From: Maribacter sp.
Lineage (GTDB): Bacteria; Bacteroidota; Bacteroidia; Flavobacteriales; Flavobacteriaceae
Length of the DNA stretch: 50,338 bases
Direction of reading: 5' to 3'
NCBI RefSeq assembly: GCF_016744255.1
Contig: NZ_JADGES010000010.1
Span: 1-50,338, forward strand
A program made the position numbers and the translations under genes. This document shows, in pieces, positions 1 to 7,586 of this stretch (its first letter is position 1; each line of letters starts with the position of its first letter). The notes beneath the pieces are model-generated. The model searched no databases and was not told where the DNA came from. It worked only from the letters and a program-made list of their open reading frames with translations.

Positions 1-104
1 TATTAATTTTAAAAGGTCTAGTGATAAATCCAAAATTTTCTTTTTAACAAAGATTAAACTATAATACTAATTCTCACACAAGTTTTGTGCTTGATCCAAT
101 TTAA

Positions 105-120
105 TTCTCCCAAAGGAGAA
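105..120 (-). terminator. short hairpin after the RamB-like gene
   Basis: TTCTCC and GGAGAA form a 6-bp stem with a CAAA loop, 14 bases beyond the stop of the minus-strand regulator. A T-rich stretch precedes the hairpin on the minus strand, but the run after it is weak. It may be a weak terminator or an mRNA 3' end stabiliser. Bases 1-104 hold no supported gene. Confidence 0.4.
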
Positions 121-133
121 AATAAAAATATCT

Positions 134-1609
134 TTAGCTGAATTTTTTAGTGAAATCTTCGACTATACTTTCAATTCTATCATTTTGAGCTTTTTTTTCT
201 AGGATTATTGGCGGCGCTTTACGGACGCTACAATCTGCAATCTCACATCGCTCACAAGTAACTCCTACGTCTAGTCTGGTAATATTGGGGTTCTTTAAAA
301 AATTAATCTTTCTACGTAGCTGCTTATTAACCAACAAACCAATACTAATACTACGATATTGATCTTTCTTAAAGGGATCTTTAGTGGCCGAAGAAAATAC
401 AATATACTCTAAATCATTTTCTGGATAATGTGAAATTTGTGCCTGAAGCACATGCTCTTCGCCACTACTACTTATTTCTTCTAAAACCTTTAAGGACGCC
501 CAACGGCGGCAATATTTTTCATTAGTCTCATTTCCATGCGGTAAATGTTGGTGCGACAAATGTAGTTCCTTATTTAAGTGAAATTTTGCACTTCCTTTTT
601 TATACGTGAATCTTAAAAAAAACAAATCTTGAACGTTAAAATCATTAGGCAAAATATTAGTAAGTCGTTGATAAAAAGACTCAGGCGAAGCATTATACCT
701 ATCTATAGTCTGCAACAACAATAATTTATCGAACGTTTTCTTTTGAAACAAATTTGTAAGATCATGAACCATTGCCTTCCTTGGTAATAATAAAGCACCT
801 GCAAAATAAGATGCATAAAAATTATGTAGCACCTGATCAAAATTCTCAAACTTAATCCAAGAAAATGTATACAACCGCTCTGTTATTTTTAAGTAGTTGT
901 AAGCTATCTCTTTTGCATAAATAAATGCACGTTGTGCGTCATCAATTTGGCTAGCCAATAACAAAACCTTTGTTTTCGGAATAAAAACGGAACGTAAACT
1001 CCCCAATTCCTTATGCTTACGGAGTTCCGTCGTATTTATAGTATACCCATATTCTTCTACAAGAATATCTTTTAAATCCTTATAATCTATAGGGGTACTT
1101 AAATCTATATGATAAGCTTCTGCGAAAGCTAAAACCTTATCCTCTAAATCTCCAAAGAAATTATTATTCGCCTGCTGAAAAGAACGCACAGAAGCTAAGT
1201 AAAAATTCTCTTTACTAAAACTATAATGCTGCGCAATTTGTATAATAGTACTTATAAACGCATTTACCTTAGCCGGAGCATTAGCAACAATATCTATTAA
1301 ATTACTTTCTTTAATACCGAATAGCTCCACTGGTATCTCCTTTAGAATCTTAGATTGTAATATCTCCCCTATCGGGGCCAAATTTTTATCTAGCTTTAAG
1401 GATACAAAATGATCATAAGGCACATCTAATTTCTCAGAAAGCAAAACTATTTTATCCGTTTTAGGATACTTCTTTCCTTTTTCAATTTCGTTTAGATACG
1501 ATTTAGACAAGCCAGAAAGTTTCGATAACCCAAATAGAGAAAGGTTTTTATCTGTTCGTATCTGCTTGAGCTTCAACCCAAATATTAATTTTATGTATTC
1601 TTCTTCCAT
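134..1609 (-). CDS. RamB-like transcriptional regulator (XRE HTH + degenerate ImmA/IrrE + DUF2083)
   Basis: This 491-residue DNA-binding regulator has an XRE helix-turn-helix at about residues 8-65, a middle region of the ImmA/IrrE type (about 165-290), and a C-terminal cysteine cluster (C452, C455, C460, with C367 upstream) typical of the DUF2083 module. The HExxH position reads KEIAY (233-237), so the zinc-protease motif is gone and a protease role is unlikely. Architecture and length match RamB of actinobacteria, which controls acetate and glyoxylate genes, and ScfR-type short-chain fatty acid regulators. It is divergent from aceB with 129 bases between them, so control of the glyoxylate shunt, plus autoregulation, is the natural inference. 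Whether it represses or activates cannot be read from sequence. The start is ATG at 1609. Confidence 0.85.
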   Translation of the reverse strand: MEEEYIKLIFGLKLKQIRTDKNLSLFGLSKLSGLSKSYLNEIEKGKKYPKTDKIVLLSEKLDVPYDHFVSLKLDKNLAPIGEILQSKILKEIPVELFGIKESNLIDIVANAPAKVNAFISTIIQIAQHYSFSKENFYLASVRSFQQANNNFFGDLEDKVLAFAEAYHIDLSTPIDYKDLKDILVEEYGYTINTTELRKHKELGSLRSVFIPKTKVLLLASQIDDAQRAFIYAKEIAYNYLKITERLYTFSWIKFENFDQVLHNFYASYFAGALLLPRKAMVHDLTNLFQKKTFDKLLLLQTIDRYNASPESFYQRLTNILPNDFNVQDLFFLRFTYKKGSAKFHLNKELHLSHQHLPHGNETNEKYCRRWASLKVLEEISSSGEEHVLQAQISHYPENDLEYIVFSSATKDPFKKDQYRSISIGLLVNKQLRRKINFLKNPNITRLDVGVTCERCEIADCSVRKAPPIILEKKAQNDRIESIVEDFTKKFS

Positions 1610-1619
1610 AATTCTTAAT

Positions 1620-1627
1620 CAAAGATA
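1620..1627 (-). promoter_or_regulatory. -7 box of the RamB-like gene
   Basis: On the minus strand the sequence is TATCTTTG, an exact match to the Bacteroidota -7 consensus TAnnTTTG, ending 11 bases before the ATG. No good TTG lies at the -33 distance, so the call rests on the -7 element. The candidate operator at 1630-1641 directly abuts it, which would fit autoregulation. Confidence 0.45.
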
Positions 1628-1629
1628 GT

Positions 1630-1641
1630 AAATTTTGCGAA
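1630..1641 (+). promoter_or_regulatory. candidate RamB-type binding site
   Basis: AAATTTTGCGAA resembles the RamB consensus recalled from Corynebacterium (about AAACTTTGCAAA), agreeing at 10 of 12 positions. It lies between the regulator and aceB, next to the regulator's -7 box. Binding is inferred, not shown. Confidence 0.4.
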
Positions 1642-1672
1642 TATCATATTTTTTGTGGATATAATTACTTTT

Positions 1673-1686
1673 AGCGAACGTTCGCT
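1673..1686. promoter_or_regulatory. perfect 14-bp palindrome upstream of aceB
   Basis: AGCGAACGTTCGCT is a perfect inverted repeat 52 bases before the aceB start. It is GC-richer than its AT-rich surroundings and shares the core GCGAA with the site at 1630-1641. A palindrome in a divergent regulator/target intergenic region is most simply an operator. A T-run follows it, so a small terminator-like hairpin is a less likely alternative. Confidence 0.55.
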
Positions 1687-1738
1687 TTTTTTGATAAGAA
1701 CTTTTTTATACCATTGTATATCTAAAACATAAATAGTT

Positions 1739-3340
1739 ATGGAATACAACACTAAAACAATGTCCACAAAATGGCAATTTAGCCATGACGTTAAAAATTA
1801 CTACCCTAAGGTATTAACCGATGAAGCAATGACCTTTTTAACAGCATTGCAAGAACAGTTTAATGAAGAGAGGGGTAACCTCTTAAGAAGGAGAAATCTA
1901 CAACAAGATTCATTTGACACGGGAAAATTTCCTGAATTCCCTATTGAAACAGAAAACATTAGAGAATCGGATTGGATTGCGGCACCAACACCAAATGATT
2001 TACTAGATCGTAGAGTAGAAATAACAGGCCCTGTAGATCGTAAAATGATTATCAACGCACTAAACTCTGGAGCTAAGACTTTTATGGCAGATTTTGAAGA
2101 TAGCAATGCTCCTTCATGGTCTAACTGTATAGAAGGCCAACAAAACTTAATGGATGCCAATAAAAGAACCATTGATTTTTTGGATACTGAAAAGAACAAA
2201 ACATATGTACTAAACAAAGAAACAGCAGTGTTATTGGTAAGACCTAGAGGGCTTCATTTAAATGAACGTCATATTCTTATTGGAAATTCTGAAATGTCTG
2301 CAAGCTTATTTGATTTTGGGCTTTATGTTTTTCATAATACAAAAACTAGAATGGCAAACAACACCGCCCCATACTTTTATCTTCCAAAATTGGAACACTA
2401 TTTAGAAGCTCGTTGGTGGAATAAAGTTTTTGAATTTGCTCAAGAATATCTTAACGTACCATCCAGAACATTCAAAACTACGGTATTAGTTGAAACCATT
2501 ACTGCTAGTCACCAACTAGATGAGATTATATACGAACTCAAAAACCACATTGTAGGCTTAAATTGTGGCCGTTGGGATTATATTTTCTCTTACATTAAAA
2601 AATTTAGAAATCACCCTGATTTTGTGGTTCCTAACCGAGACCAAGTAACAATGACTTCTCCTTTTATGGATGCATACTCCAAACTAGTTATTCAACGTTG
2701 CCACAAAAGAGGTATTCATGCTATTGGAGGAATGGCGGCTCAAATTCCGATAAAAAACGACACCTCTGCCAATGCCACTGCTATGGAAAAAGTTAGGCTA
2801 GACAAAGAGCGAGAGGTTAAAAACGGCCATGATGGCACTTGGGTTGCACACCCTGCTCTTGTAGAAATTGCTATGAATGAGTTTAACAAACATATGCCAA
2901 CCCCTAATCAATTACATATTACGAGGGATGATGTATCTATTTCTTCTGAAGATTTAGTAGAACTTCCCAAAGGAACAGTTACCGAAGCAGGAGTTCGTAA
3001 AAACATAAATGTAGGGGTTCTTTATTTAGAATCTTGGCTTCAAGGTAATGGTGCTGTTGCCTTATACAATTTAATGGAAGACGCGGCAACCGCGGAAATC
3101 TCAAGAACACAAATTTGGCATTGGCTTAATAAAGAGGTTATTCTTGAAGATGGCAGAAAATTTAATAGAGAATTATTTACCAAAATATTTGACGAAGAAG
3201 TAGAAAAAATCAGCACTAAAATGACTCCAGAAAAGATTAAAAACACACAATTTAAAAGGGCTTTTGATTTATTTAAAGAATTAGTATTGTCTAATGATTT
3301 TGAAGAATTCTTAACCATCCCAGCATACAAATACATTTAA
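1739..3340 (+). CDS. aceB: malate synthase A
   Basis: It condenses glyoxylate with acetyl-CoA to give malate, the second step of the glyoxylate shunt, in the cytosol. The 533 residues fit the short A-type enzyme. Visible family features are DFEDS (118-122) in the metal/substrate region, VRPRGLHL (167-174) carrying the catalytic arginine, NCGRWDYIFS around residue 277, and HDGTWVAHP near 364. It is the first gene of aceB - miniprotein - aceA, transcribed away from the RamB-like regulator. The start is ATG; a second in-frame ATG seven codons later is possible. Expression during growth on acetate, fatty acids or other C2-yielding substrates is expected. Confidence 0.96.
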   Translation: MEYNTKTMSTKWQFSHDVKNYYPKVLTDEAMTFLTALQEQFNEERGNLLRRRNLQQDSFDTGKFPEFPIETENIRESDWIAAPTPNDLLDRRVEITGPVDRKMIINALNSGAKTFMADFEDSNAPSWSNCIEGQQNLMDANKRTIDFLDTEKNKTYVLNKETAVLLVRPRGLHLNERHILIGNSEMSASLFDFGLYVFHNTKTRMANNTAPYFYLPKLEHYLEARWWNKVFEFAQEYLNVPSRTFKTTVLVETITASHQLDEIIYELKNHIVGLNCGRWDYIFSYIKKFRNHPDFVVPNRDQVTMTSPFMDAYSKLVIQRCHKRGIHAIGGMAAQIPIKNDTSANATAMEKVRLDKEREVKNGHDGTWVAHPALVEIAMNEFNKHMPTPNQLHITRDDVSISSEDLVELPKGTVTEAGVRKNINVGVLYLESWLQGNGAVALYNLMEDAATAEISRTQIWHWLNKEVILEDGRKFNRELFTKIFDEEVEKISTKMTPEKIKNTQFKRAFDLFKELVLSNDFEEFLTIPAYKYI

Positions 3341-3345
3341 AAAAA

Positions 3346-3382
3346 GAACCCCGCAGATGCAGCAACATCTATTACGGGATTC
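3346..3382 (+). repeat. imperfect hairpin between aceB and the miniprotein
   Basis: Six bases after the aceB stop, GAA, CCCG and AGATG pair with CATCT, CGGG and TTC around a six-base loop, interrupted by a one-base mismatch and an asymmetric internal loop. No U-tract follows, so it is not an ordinary terminator. A processing or mRNA-stability element within the operon is a reasonable guess. Confidence 0.4.
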
Positions 3383-3416
3383 AAATTATTAATAAATAAT
3401 AACGTAAAGCAAAATT

Positions 3417-3602
3417 ATGAAATCTCCAGAGAAAAATAAAAGATTAGCTACAAATTGGTCCATCAACAATACGCTGCTGCACAATGAGTTTAAAAAAACC
3501 AACGTGCTGTCTCATAAAAAGTCGAAATCATTAATTACAAATTGGGCTATCAATAATACGCTTCAATGTAATGATTCTATAAAAGCTGCCAGGTTAGCAT
3601 AA
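3417..3602 (+). CDS. 61-residue repeat miniprotein between aceB and aceA
   Basis: I do not recognise this protein. It is basic and soluble, with no signal peptide or membrane segment. It consists of two copies of a 29-residue unit: TNWSINNTL near residues 12-20 and TNWAINNTL near 41-49, each preceded by a Lys-rich stretch. At DNA level the copies (about 3449-3475 and 3536-3562) are nearly identical, and the differences fall mostly in third codon positions, which supports translation. It sits 76 bases after aceB and 41 bases before aceA on the same strand, so it is probably co-transcribed. A role tied to the glyoxylate shunt, for example as an enzyme modulator, is only a guess from position. 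Confidence 0.55.
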   Translation: MKSPEKNKRLATNWSINNTLLHNEFKKTNVLSHKKSKSLITNWAINNTLQCNDSIKAARLA

Positions 3603-3643
3603 AAACCACAAGCTTAATTAATAAACTTTTAATACTCTTTATT

Positions 3644-5254
3644 ATGACAAATTATAATTCGGCCATTGATGTTGTTCGCAAATTAAAGGCTAAACACGGA
3701 AATACTTGGGCTACTATAGACCCTAAAAATGCAGCGCGTATTGCTGTTCAAAACAGATTTAAAACAGGATTAGACATCGCCAAATACACCGCATCTATTA
3801 TGCGTAAAGACATGGCTGATTATGATGCTAACCCTTTGAATTATACACAATCACTTGGTTGCTGGCATGGTTTTGTAGCCCAACAAAAGATGATTTCTGT
3901 AAAAAAACACCATGGCACTACCGATAAAACATACTTGTACCTTTCTGGATGGATGGTAGCAGCATTGCGTTCTGAACTAGGCCCCTTACCCGATCAGTCT
4001 ATGCATGAAAAAACTGCTGTACCTAAATTAATCGAAGAAATATACACTTTCTTACGACAAGCAGATGCGGTAGAACTAAATGACCTTTTCCGTCGTCTTG
4101 ATTCTGGAGAAAATATACAGACTGAGATTGATAATTTTGAAACACATGTGGTTCCAATTATAGCAGATATCGATGCTGGTTTTGGTAATGAAGAGGCAAC
4201 TTATTTACTTGCTAAAAAGATGATAGAAGCTGGTGCTTGCGCCCTTCAAATTGAGAATCAAGTATCCGATGCCAAGCAATGTGGCCACCAAGATGGGAAG
4301 GTAACTGTGCCTCATGAGGATTTTATAGCAAAATTAAATTCCTTGCGTTATGCTTTCTTAGAATTAGGGATAGAGGAAGGTATTATTGTTGCTCGTACAG
4401 ATTCCGAAGGCGCTGGTTTAACTCAAAAATTACCCGTATCTCTTGAAGAAGGAGACTTAGCCTCTAAATATATGAATTTTGTGGAAGCAGAAGAAGTTTC
4501 TATGAATGAGGTAAACGAGAATGATGTATTATTTAAAAGAAACGGAAAATTAGTTCGCCCTATGCGCATGTCTAATGGGCTATATAAATTTAAAGCTAAC
4601 TCCAATATCGACAGAGTAGTACTAGACTGTATTACAAGTTTACAGCACGGAGCAGACTTACTATGGATAGAAACTCCCACGCCTCATGTTGGCCAAATTG
4701 CACATATGGTGAATAGAGTTAAAGAGGAAGTACCAAACGCTAAATTGGTGTACAATAACTCGCCATCTTTCAACTGGACCCTTAACTTCCGGCAGCAAGC
4801 ATTTGATGCTTTAAAAGAAGCAGGTAAAGATGTATCTTCCTATAATCGATTAGAACTGATGGATGTAAAATATGATGACACAGAATTGGCAATCAAGGCA
4901 GATGAAATGATTCGTAATTTTCAAGTAGAAGCCTCTCGCCATGCAGGTGTATTTCATCACTTAATTACATTACCAACATACCATACTACCGCATTACATA
5001 TGAATAATCTTGTAGAAGGATATTTTGGAGACAAAGGGATGCTAGCATATGTAGACGCTGTTCAACGCCAAGAAATACGGAAAGGCGTATCGTGTGTAAA
5101 GCACCAACGTATGGCTGGCTCTGACCTAGGGGATGACCACAAGACATTTTTTGCTGGCAGCAAGGCGTTAAAAGCTGGTGGCGAAAAAAACACAAGTAAT
5201 CAATTTGAAATCAGCAAAAACAAAGAAAAACAAGAACCAGCTGTAACTAAATAA
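3644..5254 (+). CDS. aceA: isocitrate lyase
   Basis: It cleaves isocitrate to succinate and glyoxylate, the committed step of the glyoxylate shunt. The 536 residues are longer than the roughly 430-residue enterobacterial enzyme, fitting the longer subgroup with an extra central segment. The signature KKCGH appears as KQCGH (211-215), keeping catalytic C213 and H215. DIDAGFGN (175-182) forms part of the Mg/substrate site, and WIETPTP and NNSPSFNW occur downstream as expected. The C-terminal 20 residues are Lys/Glu-rich and probably flexible. It is the last gene of the aceB operon, followed by a hairpin. Confidence 0.95.
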   Translation: MTNYNSAIDVVRKLKAKHGNTWATIDPKNAARIAVQNRFKTGLDIAKYTASIMRKDMADYDANPLNYTQSLGCWHGFVAQQKMISVKKHHGTTDKTYLYLSGWMVAALRSELGPLPDQSMHEKTAVPKLIEEIYTFLRQADAVELNDLFRRLDSGENIQTEIDNFETHVVPIIADIDAGFGNEEATYLLAKKMIEAGACALQIENQVSDAKQCGHQDGKVTVPHEDFIAKLNSLRYAFLELGIEEGIIVARTDSEGAGLTQKLPVSLEEGDLASKYMNFVEAEEVSMNEVNENDVLFKRNGKLVRPMRMSNGLYKFKANSNIDRVVLDCITSLQHGADLLWIETPTPHVGQIAHMVNRVKEEVPNAKLVYNNSPSFNWTLNFRQQAFDALKEAGKDVSSYNRLELMDVKYDDTELAIKADEMIRNFQVEASRHAGVFHHLITLPTYHTTALHMNNLVEGYFGDKGMLAYVDAVQRQEIRKGVSCVKHQRMAGSDLGDDHKTFFAGSKALKAGGEKNTSNQFEISKNKEKQEPAVTK

Positions 5255-5272
5255 AGTTTTCTTCATAAACAT

Positions 5273-5305
5273 AAGAGGCGGCATTATTATGTCGCCTCTT
5301 TAATA
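5273..5305 (+). terminator. terminator after aceA
   Basis: AAGAGGCG and CGCCTCTT form a perfect 8-bp GC-containing stem, extended inwards by CAT/ATG, followed by a short T-rich stretch. It lies 18 bases after the aceA stop and faces the convergent transporter gene. Confidence 0.7.
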
Positions 5306-5527
5306 ACTCAATAAAAAAATTAACTCCTTATTTAAATTGACTTGGCTACAGCTAAATTTAAATTATTAGGATGTAGACAAACACTATTTAGAATTCAGTC
5401 TACATTTTTGCACTCTACTATTTGGTTATCAAACTTTATATTTTATCTGTCACATATTCTTTACAGATAATTCTCAGGTATCCAAAATCATATTAAAAAA
5501 ATATTTTTTAGTATATCTTATCCTTTT

Positions 5528-6901
5528 TTAGTCTAAATTTTCCGCTGAATTAATACTCAGCTTAGAATATACTTTCCATCCATAATAGGATATATAGAGA
5601 AAACACAACAAAGGCAATATGAAAGAAAAATTAACTTCGGAAACCCCGAAAATTGTAACATCATTAACAGCATGACCACCTGCATCTATAATCATCCCTT
5701 GTAAGGATGGCATTAATGCCCCTCCTACAATTGCCATAATTAAGCCTGCTGACCCTATTTTAGATTGTTCCTCGGTTAAGTCTCCTAAAGCTATTCCGTA
5801 AATTGTAGGAAACATTAATGACATGCAAAAGGATACTCCCACCAAACAATATAACCCAATCATATTTTGCAGAAATATAGTTCCTAAAATAAAGCATATA
5901 GCCAATAGAGCAAAGTTCATTAGCAATTTACCTGGACTTAAGTATCTTAATAATGCAGTACCTATAACCCTTCCTATAACAAATAAAACAAAAGCTATAA
6001 TTTGATAATAAAAACCGTCCTTAACTGTTTCATACCCAAATATTGTAACAGAGCTTTCTGTAAAAACCCCTAAGCCCTCCAATCCTTCTACGTATTGATA
6101 AATATATGTCCAACACATTATTTGTGCCCCGACATACAAAATCTGTGCTAGCACTCCCAAGGCATACTTCTTATTAGCAAATAACACTTTAAATGTTTCT
6201 TTTATACTTGGCATTGCATCTTCCGAAGAATTTTGCGGCATTTTACTAATTAAAAACAAGATAAAAAAGCCAATCAAAACTAATCCAAGAATTACATATG
6301 GATCCCGAATAACTGCTAAATCTGCCGCTCTTATTGCTGCACGTTTTACACTATCTAAAGATGCAAAATCTGCTATATTGTCCGATTGTAATTTTTCTGC
6401 AACAAAAACCTTCGCTATTATTATTCCCGCAATTAAACCTACAGGATTAAACGCTTGCGCTAAATTTAACCGCTGTGTTGCTGTTTCTTTTGCCCCCATG
6501 GCTAAAGCATAAGGATTTGCAGCTGTTTCTAAAAAAGCCAAACCAAAAGTGAGTATATATAGCCCCAAACAGAAAAAACCAAATTGCTCTGTAATTGCTG
6601 CAGGATAGAATAACAAAGCTCCAGTCGCAAACAAAGCCAAACCAATTAGTATTCCTACTTTATAAGAATACTTTCTCATGAACATTGCTGCTGGTAATGC
6701 CATACAAAAATACCCTCCATAGAAGGCCATTTGCACCAAAGATGCCTTAGTGTTAGAAAGCTCCAAAACTTTTTTAAATGCATTTACCATTGGATCGGTT
6801 ACTGCATTTGCAAATCCCCACAATGCAAATAAAGAGGTTATTAACACAAATGGAATTAAAAATTCTTTAGATACTACAGCTGGCTTATTAGTGTTTTTCA
6901 T
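5528..6901 (-). CDS. FucP-type MFS sugar/H+ symporter
   Basis: This 457-residue inner-membrane transporter has about twelve hydrophobic segments. It shows FucP-subfamily features: an N-terminal LFALWGFANAVTDPMV stretch (about 20-35), a long early segment with GYFCMALPAAMFMRK near 68-82, and FLETAANPYALAMG near 123-136. This family imports L-fucose, glucose, galactose or N-acetylglucosamine by proton symport, and the substrate cannot be told from sequence. The gene stands alone between the aceA terminator and a 534-base gap. It runs in the same direction as the hydroxyproline operon but is separated from it by tRNA-Leu, so membership in that pathway is unproven. Confidence 0.85.
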   Translation of the reverse strand: MKNTNKPAVVSKEFLIPFVLITSLFALWGFANAVTDPMVNAFKKVLELSNTKASLVQMAFYGGYFCMALPAAMFMRKYSYKVGILIGLALFATGALLFYPAAITEQFGFFCLGLYILTFGLAFLETAANPYALAMGAKETATQRLNLAQAFNPVGLIAGIIIAKVFVAEKLQSDNIADFASLDSVKRAAIRAADLAVIRDPYVILGLVLIGFFILFLISKMPQNSSEDAMPSIKETFKVLFANKKYALGVLAQILYVGAQIMCWTYIYQYVEGLEGLGVFTESSVTIFGYETVKDGFYYQIIAFVLFVIGRVIGTALLRYLSPGKLLMNFALLAICFILGTIFLQNMIGLYCLVGVSFCMSLMFPTIYGIALGDLTEEQSKIGSAGLIMAIVGGALMPSLQGMIIDAGGHAVNDVTIFGVSEVNFSFILPLLCFLYISYYGWKVYSKLSINSAENLD

Positions 6902-7435
6902 AAAAACATTTATTTTCTAATTTTATTAAAACGAAAGTTAAAATTATAAGTATTAAAAATAACCCATGAACTACCCTATTTAAAAAAAATACTACCAACA
7001 ACAAAAATCAGAATATGAGTGACTCTTAATTGGCTAAAAAAATACTCTTTGGTATTATTCTGAGGAGACTATTTTGCTGATTTCTCTATCTCGTTGGTAT
7101 CTTTTTGTAATCCTCCTCTTATTATTTTAGTGCAAAAAAATTATATTATAAAAAACAAAAGTCGATTAACATTCTTATAAGAGTAATTTAGCAAAGCTAC
7201 TATTCTAAAAATAGTTATAATTATAAAGAATATTTTTCATGGCATATAGCTCTTCTTTTAAACACAAAAAATTACGCTACCAAACAAGATGCTTCGACTT
7301 AAACAACAGAAAAAGAAAACTTAGCATGTTCCTAGTCTAACGAAAATGTGATCATACGCAATTTCTCACATTTAAGAGGTAATAAGTTTTGAGATAAGAA
7401 CTAGCTTTTTATCTTTGCGAGGCAATATTTAAATT
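6902..7435. other. 534-base intergenic region
   Basis: This AT-rich region lies between the transporter start and tRNA-Leu. The right end carries the tRNA promoter. I see no full gene. A short minus-strand frame near 7069-7140 without a start codon ends in a plausible-looking peptide but cannot be assigned. Confidence 0.5.
7389..7417 (+). promoter_or_regulatory. promoter of tRNA-Leu
   Basis: TTG at 7389-7391 and TATCTTTG at 7410-7417, separated by 18 bases, match the Bacteroidota sigma-A consensus TTG-N17..19-TAnnTTTG. The tRNA begins 19 bases after the -7 box. Confidence 0.7.
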
Positions 7436-7519
7436 GCCCACGTGGCGGAATTGGTAGACGCGCTACCTTGAGGGGGTAGTGTTCGCAAGGATGTGCTAGT
7501 TCGAATCTAGTCGTGGGCA
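7436..7519 (+). tRNA. tRNA-Leu (anticodon GAG)
   Basis: The 84-base class II tRNA has a 7-bp acceptor stem GCCCACG/CGTGGGC, a D-arm containing GGAATTGGTAGAC, anticodon stem CTACC/GGTAG with loop TTGAGGG (anticodon GAG, reading CTC/CTT), an extra arm around TTCGCAAGGA, and a T-arm with GTTCGAATC. The discriminator is A and CCA is not encoded. It has its own promoter and terminator. Confidence 0.96.
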
Positions 7520-7522
7520 CAA

Positions 7523-7560
7523 AAAAGCCTTAATTATTATATAATTAAGGCTTTTATTTT
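7523..7560 (+). terminator. bidirectional terminator after tRNA-Leu
   Basis: AAAAGCCTTAATTAT and its reverse complement form a perfect 15-bp stem with a TAT loop (7523-7555), followed by T-rich sequence. It directly follows the tRNA and can also serve the minus-strand dehydrogenase ending at 7587. Confidence 0.85.
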
Positions 7561-7586
7561 TATTCCATTTTATTTGTAGAGAAAAC

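Noticed and set aside
1690-1738. Possible aceB promoter with TACCATTG as -7 box
   Set aside because: One mismatch in the -7 box and only a 15-base spacer to the nearest TTG; not convincing.
1801-2217. Long antisense frame inside aceB, and similar antisense frames inside kdsD, secA and the amidohydrolase gene
   Set aside because: They mirror strongly conserved enzymes on the other strand and carry no motif of their own.
7069-7140. Minus-strand peptide GGLQKDTNEIEKSAK, faintly like the end of a HigB/RelE-type toxin
   Set aside because: No start codon, only about 22 codons between stops, and no adjacent antitoxin; too short to separate from chance.
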